Source of the DNA: Mixophyes australis
Lineage: Eukaryota; Chordata; Amphibia; Anura; Limnodynastidae
Length of the DNA stretch: 64,000 bases
Reading direction: 5' to 3'
Assembly: GCA_036250195.1 (NCBI GenBank)
Contig: JAVHZZ010000005.1
Location: 178,171,448-178,235,447, forward strand
Shown one piece after another: positions 12,420-23,164 of the stretch; position 1 is the stretch's first letter, and every line of letters begins with the position of its first letter. Position numbers and translations under genes: made by a program. Below the pieces are notes generated by a model. That model was not told the DNA's origin. It did no database searches and saw only the letters and a program-made list of their open reading frames with translations.

Positions 12420-13434
12420 CATGTATGATACTATCAGATCTCTCCTGTTTAGTCAACCAGGTCATTGTTATGCTAGTATCCCTGGATTAGACTCCTAGGC
12501 ACCTTCCCCACAGGGATCCAACAGTCCCCAACCACCATGGGGGAAGACCCTCAGGGTTATTCCTTATCACTGGCCCACCTGACTACTGTCTCTTGTCCGC
12601 CCACCGTTAAAGGGGATATATCCTGTATTTTGACTGTACTGAGGGTTCATGGATTAGTGACTAGGAACTGTGCTTCCATCACATGTGTATGCTGTAGTTG
12701 AGAACTGTATGTTATTTTTATCTACATTGCCTTCTATGTAACAAATTGCATTTTGCTTAAAACACACTGCCTAGGTACCCTTTGTTGCTAAGTGTGTTTA
12801 AACAAAATATTTTCCCAGCCCATAACGGATGTGGACCTGTTTCTAACGGGATGATTTCTTGTAAACATGTGGGACATAGCAAGTGGATTCTGTCTGTAAA
12901 ATCCATTATATGCATACATTTTTTTGCTGTTTTACTATTACTCCAACTGATTATGTCAGGGATAGTGTGACCTGAGATAACAGCTATTGACTGCACAATG
13001 GCACATGGTATTGTCTGACATCAGGAGCAATGGGAAATGCGATGTTTGGTGCTTCCTGTGCATCACTCTCAGGCTACAAGTCATGGGGCACTCACCAAAA
13101 CAACCTGCACATACATTCCGGACGAGTAAAGCAGAGAACTACAGAGGCAGTAAGACTGTGGGTGATATTCCATCCCTGAAAAAAATGGCCAAGTGCCAAA
13201 TAACAAGTGACTTGTTTTTCAGGTCTGGGATTGACTGAAACTGTCATATGCTCTTAATGGCCATCCCATTCAACTGTAACCCATGATAAATAGAATGATC
13301 ATATTAATTGATGATCAGTTAACATTAATTAACAAAGCATAATAAAAAAAAAAAAATTCCATGTACTAAATTATTTGATCTCTTCCCTAACTTTTTACTT
13401 AAAGCTGAAGTGGTGAAAATGTTTGTTCATCACT
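12420..13434. other. Intergenic stretch, nothing recognised
   Basis: No repeat ends, arrays or coding homology are seen. It ends at the left target duplication of the L1 insertion. Confidence 0.5.
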
Positions 13435-13451
13435 TTAAAATGGCTGCTGAA

Positions 13452-15289
13452 ATCTTAAGAAAACTTTTCAATACTCCTGGAAAACGGTAGCCCTCCCGTA
13501 TTTAGGCATAAAGATCACCCCATCCCTGGGTAGCACAATCGATCTAAATTATACTGCTTTGATACAGCAGCTACTCACATTAACCAAATCATGGGCCTGC
13601 TGCGAGATCTCTTGGCTGGGGAGGTTGGCAACCTTTAAGATGTCGGTGCTACCAAAAATGATGCATCTATTTCGGACTATACCTGCTAGCATCCCGAAAC
13701 CATTGTTTGATAAACTGCAGTCAATTATGATGACATATGTATGGAAAGGTAAACCCCCTCGTATAGCTGGCTCTCGGATGTGCCTGCCCAAGCAACATGG
13801 TGGTCTAGCGTTACCAGATATACATAAATATCATCACGCTTGTCTATTATCCCAAATAAGAGATTGGTCTCTACCCACAAATCAGAAACCGTGGCTTGAT
13901 TTAGAAAGGGCATTGTGTTTGAGGTTCCCACTATAGGACTTGATCTGGGTCCCTAAATCCTGGCGTCCGGCAACTGCTTTCCTTCCCAAGATGATTAAAG
14001 ACTCCCTGGCGGTGTGGAATGGGTTTACTGCTAATAGCCAAAATCTCACGGTCCCTACTATGAATATCTCACTGGTAACTGTAGCAAAACTTATCCCAGA
14101 GTTAAACCTAAATCGTTGGATTGAGAATGGGGCTAAATTTTGGTCAGATCTACTTGAGCAGAAGCTTCTGTCATTTTCGCAAATACGGGATAAGTTTCGT
14201 CTCCCCGCCCAGGAATTCTATAAATATTTGCAGATTAGACATTGGTTTTCTACCCTCCCTGGACAGGGATTGGAAATGTCTCATGCCCCAGCCCTAATAG
14301 ATACGAGATTGACAAAGGGTTCTAATAGGGCAAGTATTACCTTTTGGTATAAATTTCTCTTTCCTCCCACATTGGATACTAAGTCCAGATCCCAACTACA
14401 ATGGGAAATAGACCTTGATATTACGCTCACCACTGGTCAATGGAGGAAGATATTTGTTAATTCTTTTCAAATGTCCAAATGTGTGAATCATTCGGAAATG
14501 ATGGTGAAGTTAATAGACTCTACATTATGCCGACTCGTCTTCACAAAATGTGGCCCGCTCAGTCTAAATTTTGTTGGAGACAATGCGGCTCAAAAGGGGA
14601 TATTATACACATATTTTGAGGCTGCCCCATTCTCTGTCCATTTTGGGAGCAGGTGTTTGAGTTTGCCAATAAGATCACCTCTCAAAAAGTAGATCGGAAG
14701 TGGATTTACTACAGCACTTTCCACCACAATTCCCTCTTCATGCTAGATATGTGTGTTGCCACATTTTGATAGCTGCTAGGGCAGCGTTGGCTTAAAACTG
14801 GAAAACCCTCGACCTGCCCGTGTTAAATAAAGTGATTGCTAAAGTACAGTTTAGCTTTGAGATGGAGACGTGGGGGATGCCATATTCTTCATCCCCTTCA
14901 TCACCCCTAATAAAGTGGTTTTCCTGGCACGTATATACTACAGAGGGAGAGGGGGCAACTAGAGCTCGTACTGATTGGTTGCTACCCCTTTCACAGTTCA
15001 CTTTGAATGAACCCTTGCCAGAATCCACATAGCTTTCTGATGGGAATATCTCATTGGGAGTGTGACCCCCTTGTTGTTGTTGCCGGTTTTCTTTGTTGTA
15101 TTCCTGACCTACTGACCTGATAGTCTCTATTGTATTAAGTACCGTAAATCTCGATGCAATGTCTTGTGTTTACCCTACTATGTACCCCCCCTTCCCTTTT
15201 TTTTTTCTTCTGGCCTTCCCTTCCCCCTCCCCTTCATTTTTTTTCTGTATCCCTTAAATTTGGAAAAAAAATGAAAAATACTATTGAAG
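13452..15289 (+). mobile_element. 5'-truncated L1-type LINE insertion
   Basis: A 17-bp direct repeat ttaaaatggctgctgaa flanks it exactly (13435-13451 and 15290-15306). It begins with TT|AAAA, the target preferred by L1 endonucleases. The body encodes the C-terminal part of ORF2 with frameshifts, then a pyrimidine-rich 3' end and an A-rich tail at about 15263-15280. Only about 1.8 kb of an element of several kb is present, the usual result of aborted reverse transcription. Confidence 0.93.
13499..14780 (+). pseudogene. L1 ORF2 C-terminal remnant
   Basis: The frame starting near 13499 reads YLGIKITPSLGSTIDLN, then RLATFKMSVLPKMMHLFRTI and ygk-like WKGKPPRIAGSRMCLPKQHG, GGLALPDIHKYHHA: the region after the reverse-transcriptase palm of L1-clade ORF2. 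A stop near 13935 is followed by 13940-14540 in another frame (RWIENGAKFWSDLL, FRLPAQEFYKYLQIRHW). From about 14528 the reading shifts to PTRLHKMWPAQSKFCWRQCG, with a stop where HIF-W-GC is expected. The RT and endonuclease domains are absent, so it is dead. Confidence 0.9.
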
Positions 15290-15306
15290 TTAAAATGGCT
15301 GCTGAA

Positions 15307-16683
15307 CAAAGAACGGAGTGTGACCAATAAGAAGCTACAATATCCTTGATTTTGGCTTTTCATTGGACCTTCTGATTATATCCCTCCCACCCCCCCACTC
15401 TAGGAGTAGTGCAACTTGGATGCTCAATAATAATATTTTGATAAATTGGACCCTGTGAAATTATTTTGGTTAAGGAACCTGACAATTATAATAACAGTGG
15501 ACTCATGTTTACATTTTGCATACACTTTAAAAAAATAAACCAAACAATATTTAGGATGATCTAAAGCAGTGGTTTGAAACACTTTTTCTCTTTTAAGTCG
15601 GGACCCCAAGTGTCCGTGTGCCATTGTTCCTGAAGGTGGCTTCCAATACAATGTATTACATATCTGAAAATCAGAGGAACCTGAAAAAGATTTTGGCCCC
15701 CCAGTAATTTTGCAGCCCTCCAATATTATACACTGTACACAAACTGTTCTATTTTCTGCAGTTACATACTAGAAGTGTGGAAAATATGTAAAAAATACCC
15801 AGACATCTGGCAGTGTAAATCAGTTATTCAGACTTCACTCCTTACTGGTGATTGTGACCCACTTCACACTTGTCTTCTAGAGTCAGCCATCACGAGACCA
15901 CCCACATGTAGAGGAAAAAATCTGGTCTAGGTCACAGATGACAGATGTGGTCATAGATATATGTTGTAGACATTGGTAACATGTGCATTTACTAAAATAT
16001 CACAAAAAAGTTATCTCTTAATTATTGTTTCTGGTAACAAATATTAATTCTGAGCATGGCTGAGTAGGCAAGGGGAACTTACTGTGTTTTAGCTTGGCTT
16101 TGTCTTTGTCTTGTGCCTGTATTTCATACAAATGTTGTAATATAAAGAGATAGAAAAAAAAAAAAAGACAACAGATAATCTACCATTACCAGTTTATATT
16201 ATTTTACTGTTCATTACAGTAAAATTCACAATTTGTGTTTACAAAACCTTTAAAAATATTATATTAGTTAAAAAAATTATGCCCATATGTAGAGCTGAAT
16301 AAAGCAACATGGCATTTTGGTTCCATGGAGTCTGTGAATCAAATCTATGAAAGAGAATGCAGACATTCATCATGTGATCTCTCTAAGAGTCATTAGCCGT
16401 TCAGTTATACATTAATGTACTGCTGCTACGGTTATTGCATGTACCACCGACAATGATTATATACAGCTAATCTATTGAGAGTCTCAACAGGCTAAACGGG
16501 TAAGGTGAGTGAGAAAACAGAGTCAAGAGGGAAAGAGTTGAAAGGACTTCCTTTTTTATTTCACGCACTCCTATAGCGATACAGTCATGTCAAAAATGAC
16601 GGTATACCTTTCAAATCTGTTTTACATATCAGAACACTTACTAATCACCAATTCTTGAGCAAGTTCTAAAATGTCATGTTCCG
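15307..16683. other. Intergenic stretch, one possible hAT end
   Basis: At about 15568 cagtggtttgaaacac resembles the hAT-like start at 20713 (cagtggttcccaaac), but no matching right end was found. The rest shows nothing recognisable. Confidence 0.35.
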
Positions 16684-16810
16684 ATAGGTTAATTGGCTGC
16701 TATCAAAATTGACGTGTGTGTTAGGGAATTTAGACTGTAAGCTCCAATGGAGCAGGGACTGATGCAAGTTCTCTGTACAGCACTGCGGAATTAGTACGCT
16801 ATATAAATAA
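16684..16810 (+). mobile_element. V-SINE 3' fragment
   Basis: It starts at ataggttaattggctgcta, the end of the central block, and continues through gaatttagactgtaagctcc, gcagggactgatgcaag and gtacagcactgcggaatt to cgctatataaataa. It is the same family as 12093-12419 in the opposite orientation, truncated at the 5' side and more diverged. Confidence 0.85.
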
Positions 16811-18012
16811 CCCATAGATTTTACTTTTTCATTTGTTTAACATATGGCTTCCTCATGTTGTCTTAATGTTTGTTAGGGTATACACCATGATTTAGAAACT
16901 TGTAGAATCACCTTTAGCAGCAAGTGAAGTAATTGTTTTCTGTATAAGCTCATCGGTCTCTTAAATCATATTTGAGGAATTTTGGCCCAATCCATTAGCA
17001 TTTTCACGAACACAATAAAAAATAAATGACAAAGTAGTAGCAAACATGTTGCAAATAGCAATGTAACATTATGGGTAATTGAAACAGAAGCACCGAAAAG
17101 GTCACAGCAAAAGTAGACGTCATTTGCAGGATATAAGTGCTAAGAATGTTTAGCAAAGTTATGTAGCTCCGAAACCTGTTCTTGTTGAATTATGCTATCT
17201 GGTGACAACAAATATGAACATTCTTGTAGTTCGTTCATCTGTTGTATTATAAAACAGCATGGAAGTCCATATGCCGGACCCGTGAAACTCAAATGGTATA
17301 TGCCCAAAGCACATTTTAATCTTAGGGGTGCAGTGCAAACAGATGTCTCAATGATTTGGGTGCCAGATCAGCTCTATATGTCAAAATAAACTATTTATTT
17401 ACTCTCCTCTATACTCCAGCACTTTCTTAAACAGTTGCAGCAATAAAGTAAATATGTAATAAAGAAAGTGACACTTTAAATAGACTTCAATTGGAAGCTG
17501 AAATTTTGTTTAATAATCTATTACGTATTTGATATATTGTATGTGATGTACCAAACAGCACTCAAAAGTACAGTAAATTTAATCTGCAAATCGACAATAG
17601 AACGTTTAAGAACAAATCCGCTATTTGAAATTCATATATATAGCAAAGGTTGTGGATAACTGAGCTGAATAATATACAAACTAAAACTGTAGCGTTTCTA
17701 CTTAACTAATTTCATAGTTTTTGATCTGTAATTACTCTATAATAAACTGGGAAATCTGCTGTGTCACGAGAACTGTATGCTATACTCATTGAGTACTTGT
17801 TAATTTGCATATCTGTCAGTCAGATGTAATCCTGTATGTTCAGTCATGTAAAGACAAGAACATAGTCACACAGTTGTTGATGGATATAAATATACCAACC
17901 GTCACACAGTTTTTTGGCGGCCTGATTTACTGCAACCTCAAATTTGTAATTCAGGGTCTAAATTACTTTGTGGATCTTTCTCTTGAGGAAATAAGACATT
18001 AATTTGTTAGAG

Positions 18013-18046
<34 letters not shown>

Positions 18047-18310
18047 CTTACTTAGGCAATATATGCACAACATAAAAATAAACCATACAATAGTTAGAAA
18101 ATTAGACATATGGGATGTATATAGTCTACAATGGAAGAACATTAACAATAAATAACATACAAAATAGCAAAATTCCAATAGTAAATGATTACAGGACTTG
18201 AAAATGTAATATAAATAATAGATGAAACTATAAACATGAATTAGGGAGTGAAGCAAAGGCAATATTTTTAACAATGCAGCCTGAAGATTCTAATATAGTT
18301 ATAAGTATTA
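16811..18310. other. Intergenic stretch with a GATA microsatellite
   Basis: A GATA array lies at 18013-18046. Otherwise AT-rich with short open frames only. Confidence 0.5.
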
Positions 18311-18696
18311 AAACTGGGTACACACTAAAGGATTTTCAAGCAATTATCATGACGATCACACGATAAATGACCATTTGGTCAGATATAGCATTAGTGTGTA
18401 CTCTCCCACGATCATGTTTTATCAATCCAACGCACATCGGATCGATTGATTTGGTTTTATAAACTTTTAAAAACCAGGATCAACGATGTCGGGGAAGTGT
18501 GTATGCACTCATGACCAGATCTTTATAGAGTGTGCAGAGTCACAATCTTTTCAGCAGATGGTTATAAGAGATGAAGAGCACAGATCTGAGGGTAAATCGT
18601 GTAGGTGTGTACTCCATGCTCATCGGGACTTTCAGTGGTTGGTAAAATTGTTACAGAAATTGCATCTGCAGTAGTTTTCTATAGTGTGTACCAAGC
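18311..18696. mobile_element. Harbinger-like MITE, copy 1
   Basis: The left end has ggtacacactaaaggatttt and the right end aaaattgttac...tagtgtgtacc; terminal inverted repeats share ggtacacacta. Both sides carry TTA (18308-18310, 18697-18699), matching the TWA targets of PIF/Harbinger elements. The words gatgaagagcacagatctga and gtgtgtatgcactca recur in the copy at 23016-25534. No coding capacity; the open frame at 18486-18674 is incidental. Confidence 0.75.
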
Positions 18697-18699
18697 TTA

Positions 18700-19485
18700 G
18701 CTCATTACAATCTAACCAATCACTGGCTACATACTTCCTAAGTTTTATTCCTTGCCTTTTCACTTGCTGTGACTGTGCCGATATTTAAAATCACAGTATG
18801 AGAATATATAATATAGACACTCATTCACTATACAAGTGTTTCTGGTACGGTGTTGAGATGTGACAGAAGAGTGAAGTGTCTTCTCATGTGTCAAGTATGT
18901 CGACCCACTGGTATCCTGAAAGGCCAGTCTGAGTCTTGAAAAATGCTTCGTACTATTGTATAGAATAAAAAATACCTTGTTAAGCCAGATTCGGACATGG
19001 TAGGTTATAGTAACAAAAACTATTTATTTCACGTAACATAATGTTTCCTAGCTATGTAGAAATTGTGTACCCATATTTGGTGCTGGATTGTGGCACATAG
19101 AACAAGTGTATATTTAGCTTATCAAATGAACAAGCTATTCAGTGTGCTTGAGTATCAAAACTACTAGAGGAAGTTATTGTCTCATCACTGAAGAATGAGA
19201 AACATGGTATCAAGAAAGTATTTATAAACTGTACAATTATTATTAATATACAACACTTGTATCTATTGATAGTGATATTAGCAAGTTAGAAGACTCATCA
19301 TGCACAAAATATAGCAAAATAAAAGTAGCTAGCAACGGTTGCATGTAATACAATGCATTTGATAAAAAAAGAACATAATTTACTGATGTCTTTCGTTTCT
19401 ACAACGGTTGCAAAGTTTTTATTATGGGCTAAACTGCAATTCTATAACAAGTGTGATATTGCCAATACACTATTATCTAAGAAAC
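18700..19485. other. Intergenic stretch, nothing recognised
   Basis: AT-rich sequence without recognisable repeat ends or coding traces. Confidence 0.5.
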
Positions 19486-19912
19486 CAGTCCGATACACTT
19501 CAGGGGCGACATGGTGCGGCCCTGTAACCTTCAAAGGGCCGGACACTACCCATAGGGCTATATTTACTAAGCTGCGGGTTTGAAAAAGTGGGGATGTTGC
19601 CTATAGCAACCAATCAGGTTCTAGCTTTCATTTATTTAGTATCTTCTACAAAATGATAGCTAGAATCTGATTGGTTGCTATAGGCAACATCCCCACTTTT
19701 TCAAACCCGCAGCTTAGTAAATCCAGCCCTTAGTCTCATTAATAAACTACAACAATACATTTAATCAAAGAAAGAGACACCTCTCTGTAATAACACATCA
19801 GTAGGCATTTTAAACAAGTGTTACAAGCTATTACAAACAAATCTGGCAAAAAAGATGGAAAGAGCTGAAGGCCGTGGGTAAAGGGCCTAGGTCTGCCTGT
19901 TGGCCATCACTG
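19486..19912. mobile_element. hAT-type MITE, interrupted copy
   Basis: It is the same family as 30463-30729. Shared words are aatcaaagaaagagacacct and caagtgttacaag, and it ends tggccatcactg. The left end is damaged (about 9 bases missing inside the first 15). It is split by the palindromic MITE at 19555-19730. No target duplication is readable. Confidence 0.7.
19555..19730. mobile_element. Palindromic MITE, aaagtgg/caaccaatcag family, copy 2
   Basis: Arms match almost perfectly: gctgcgggtttgaaaaagtg and cactttttcaaacccgcagc, with ttgcctatagcaaccaatca and its inverse inside. TA lies on both sides (19553-19554, 19731-19732). It sits inside the element 19486-19912. The arms are better preserved than those of the copy at 10194-10369. 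Confidence 0.88.
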
Positions 19913-20712
19913 TAATAAACTATGGCTTGATAAGAATGATCTGTTATACATGGACCTAAAAGAAATAGTATACACATTTGATGCCTACTATTTTGCATAG
20001 GATAGCCTGTTCTAGACAAATTCAGTTATGCCATATTCTCTACATTTTTTTTACTGCAGAACTTTACCATTATCATGGGCATAGTAAGGTGTTCGAAATC
20101 TTCTATTGTTCCAATCAGTGCTTTTTAATAATATTTTCTCAGATTACCTTTAAATATTATTTGGTCTTCACGATGAAGCACAACATTTCAGTTATTTTGC
20201 ATTCAACTGAAACTCTAACTGTATACAGGGGGTCCCCAGTACATTATGTGACAGCTGAAGACACCTGGACCAGGGTTTATTTAAGTGCATCTTGGCAAAA
20301 TTGGTGAATATGTATATAATCGGTCACTGACTTGTTTTTTATTTATAATTAAGAGTTTGTTTGTTTTTATTTAACATGGAAAATTGTTTTGCTTTGATCA
20401 ATAGTAAGAGTTGCCAAATAAATCCATTTCGATTCTGTGATGTATGTAAATAAAATGTGAAAAAAATGCCACAAGGAATTGAATACTTTTTGAAGTCACT
20501 GTGTTTGTTTGTTTTTATACATTTCTAAGCAGTCTTAATGTAATGTAATAGTTTCTGCACTACCATGCCATTAACATGATCAACAAGGAAATAACTTCTA
20601 AGATAGCTAGTCTTCGATTGCTTTGTCCTGATTTTTTTTATTAAATAGAAATTAGCCTGACAGAAAAAGTACAATATGATTAAGCAGGTAAGATACAAGT
20701 AATAAACTAGGA
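19913..20712. other. Intergenic stretch, nothing recognised
   Basis: An open frame at 19978-20307 has no recognisable motif. No repeat ends are seen. Confidence 0.5.
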
Positions 20713-20750
20713 CAGTGGTTCCCAAACTTTTGCAATTCGCGGCACCCTTA

Positions 20751-20974
20751 GGGGGGTATTCAATTGTTAGCGAGATCCCAGGAAAAACGAGCGCTAAAAA
20801 TATATTAGCGTTAATACGGTAATATGCGCGTTAATACGGTAGTTTACTCGCTGAATTTCATCTCGCAGCTCAGGGAGCTGCGATATGAAATTTAGCGAGT
20901 AATTACCGTATTAACGCTAATATTTTTAGAGCGCTCGTTTTCCGGGGATCTTGCTAACAATTGAATACCCCCCC
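20751..20974. mobile_element. Palindromic MITE, ggtattcaattg family, copy 1
   Basis: Ends are a run of 6-7 G then tattcaattgttag, and the inverse. The arms pair through gcgctaaaaatat, taatacggtaat and gctgaatttcatctcgcagc. TA lies on each side (20749-20750, 20975-20976). The paralogue at 50139-50886 has cccttaggag at this point with no insertion, which fixes the boundaries and supports a TA duplication. Confidence 0.93.
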
Positions 20975-21214
20975 TAGAGTCTCCATAATTTTTTCAAGGC
21001 ACCCCTCCAAAATAATTAACAGTCCCGTTTTATAAGTAGTTGGGTAAAAAAAAAAATTAATAAATATTTAGGTCAGGACAGAAATACTTATTTAGTTGTA
21101 TGCAAAAATAACACACATAAATCCAAGGGAAAATAATATTTTTATATATTTTTTTCAATTATATTTCTGTCAAAGAATAATTTACAGCTAACTCACACTG
21201 TCCCCTTCTTCATC

Positions 21215-21960
21215 CACACACTCTGTGCCCTGCTTCATCCAAACACGCTGTGCCCTCCTTCATCCACACACTCTGTGCCCTCCTTCATCTCCACGCACTC
21301 TGTGCCCTCCTTCATCTCCACACACTCTGTGCCCTCCTTCATCTCCACACACTCTGTGCCCTCCTTCATCTCCACGCACTCTGTGCCCTCCTTCATCTCC
21401 ACACACTCTGTGCCCTCCTTCATCTCCACACACTCTGTGCCCTGCTTCATCCAAACACGCTGTGCCCTCCTTCATCCACACACTCTGTGCCCTCCTTCAT
21501 CTCCACACACTCTGTGCCCTCCTTCATCTCCACACACTCTGTGCCCTCCTTCATCCACACACTCTGTGCCCTCCTTCATCTCCACACACTCTGTGCCCTC
21601 CTTCATCTCCACACACTCTGTGCCCTGCTTCATCCAAACACGCTGTGCCCTCCTTCATCCACACACTCTGTGCTCTCCTTCATCTCCACACACTCTGTGC
21701 CCTCCTTCATCTCCACACACTCTGTGCCCTCCTTCATCTCCACACACTCTGTGCCCTCCTTCATCTCCACACGCTCTGTGCCCTCCTTCATCCACACGCT
21801 CTGTGCCCTCCTTCATCCACACGCTCTGTGCCCTCCTTCATCCACACGCTCTGTGCCCTCCTTCATCCACATGCTCTGTGCCCCTTGCATCCACACGCTC
21901 TGTGCCCCTTGCATCCACTCACTCTGCCCCCTCTGCATCCTCGCTCTGCCCCCTCCTTCA
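21215..21960 (+). repeat. Minisatellite, 27-bp and 25-bp units
   Basis: About 27 units of the type ctgtgccctccttcatctcc + acacact (27 bp), with a 25-bp form lacking ct and a rarer form with gcttcatccaaacacg. A longer-period block of several units starting with the aaacacg variant occurs three times (near 21237, 21450, 21638), indicating block duplication. Three overlapping open frames of 250-294 codons result from the stop-free unit and are not genes. Confidence 0.95.
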
Positions 21961-22388
21961 TTCTTTTGCCCCTCCATTGCTGTTTCTTATTACCATTCCC
22001 CTCCGTTTCTTTACTTACCATGCTTGACCTTCTTTCTTCTATTTCTTCTGTCTTACCAATTCGGCGGTGCCAGGGACCCAGCATCCTCTCTCCTGCCGCT
22101 CGTCACTGAATGTAGGATGGTATGACGTCACGCCCAACGTTCAGTGAGAAACGAGGAGGGAGGAGGATGCTGGGTCCCGGGTGCCGCCGGATTGGTAAGT
22201 TTTTGTTTTTTTTCTCCTCCTGGCCATGGCACCCCTGTGACAGCGCCGCGGCACCCTTGGGAGCTGCGGCGCACACTTTGGGATCCTAGGCCCTAGGATG
22301 TACATCTTAAATTGTGTTTTTTACACAGTTAACCAAGTAATCTTTTGATCATTTACAAATACATTTGCTTGCCTACAAGAAATCATAT

Positions 22389-22717
22389 TGGGCCTGAGTT
22401 ATTAAGGAAAGCAAGGGAAAAAAAAAGGAGTCAATTTGATTCTGGAGAAACAATGTTACAATACAAGGTGTGAAAATTAGTTTATTATTTTGCATGTAAG
22501 GAAAATACTGGCTAGAATTTCATGTAGCACACAAATACTTGATAGCTTTATTTTTACACTGAAATTTAAAGTTCATCTAGGTCATGCCCTACTCCAACTA
22601 TACATCTGTCCCCACATTTTAAATTTACTTCCCCCTTCAATGCACATGGTTTTCTCAAGGTGCAAGGTTACTCCTTTTTTTTTTTTTTGCTTTGCTCTCC
22701 TTAATGACTCAGGCTCC
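22389..22717. mobile_element. Palindromic MITE, ttaaggaaag family, copy 1
   Basis: The left end gggcctgagttattaaggaa pairs with the right end ctccttaatgactcaggc. A related copy at 36108-36431 shares tagctttatttttacactga and gtttattattttg. The arms are diverged. The target duplication is not clear. Confidence 0.75.
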
Positions 22718-23012
22718 TTGTGTACAAACAGAAAATTATCTGTTGCTTAAAGCAGCAATTCCATGATTTTTGTTTTAACATAAACCACTGTGACAGGCTA
22801 TAAAAATAATCTTGGTAATTACCATTTTTCTTTGGTTTGTTTCTTCAGGCTGCTATTAATTCTGCACAGTGTCATGTGTGTATCATGACAACCAGTCACA
22901 TGGTACATGATGTAGTGAGCAGAGGGGCTTTGGAACGCCCACCTGAGCTCTGTGTACTGTAAAGTCCTCCCTCTTCCACCTTCACAAGACATGCTCTGAG
23001 CCTTTGTCTTTG
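22718..23012. other. Short unannotated spacer
   Basis: Nothing recognisable between the two elements. Confidence 0.5.
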
Positions 23013-23164
23013 TAAGGCTAGGTACACACTCAAGGTTTTTCAGTCAATTTTTAGGCCAAACACCAGATAAACGACTGTTTGACCCGATATCCCATTAGCA
23101 TGTATACTTTCACGATGAACGACAGTTGTTCCAAAGTACTGATCGTCGTTTCATTTGAATAGAA

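Larger units (their letters stand above)
20713..22290. mobile_element. hAT-like element with minisatellite and nested MITE
   Basis: The left end is cagtggttcccaaacttttg followed by cgcggcaccctta, and the right end is ggagctgcggcgcacactt then tgggatcc. These are imperfect inverses. Flanking aactagga and ccctagga may be a worn 8-bp duplication. Near the right end is a pair ggatgctgggtcc / ggacccagcatcc in inverted order around tatgacgtcacgcc. The same structure without the nested MITE is at 50139-50886. No transposase. Confidence 0.75.

Noticed and set aside
12340..12420. Possible tRNA gene on the minus strand (A and B box present)
   Set aside because: It is the tRNA-derived head of a V-SINE; the cloverleaf is not completed and the V-SINE body follows directly.
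18486..18674. 62-codon open frame
   Set aside because: Lies inside the Harbinger-like MITE, and the matching copy at 25.4 kb does not keep the frame.
21225..22125. Three overlapping open frames of 250-294 codons, Cys/Pro/Ser/His-rich
   Set aside because: All three phases of a 25/27-bp tandem array are open at once; this is repeat structure, not coding.
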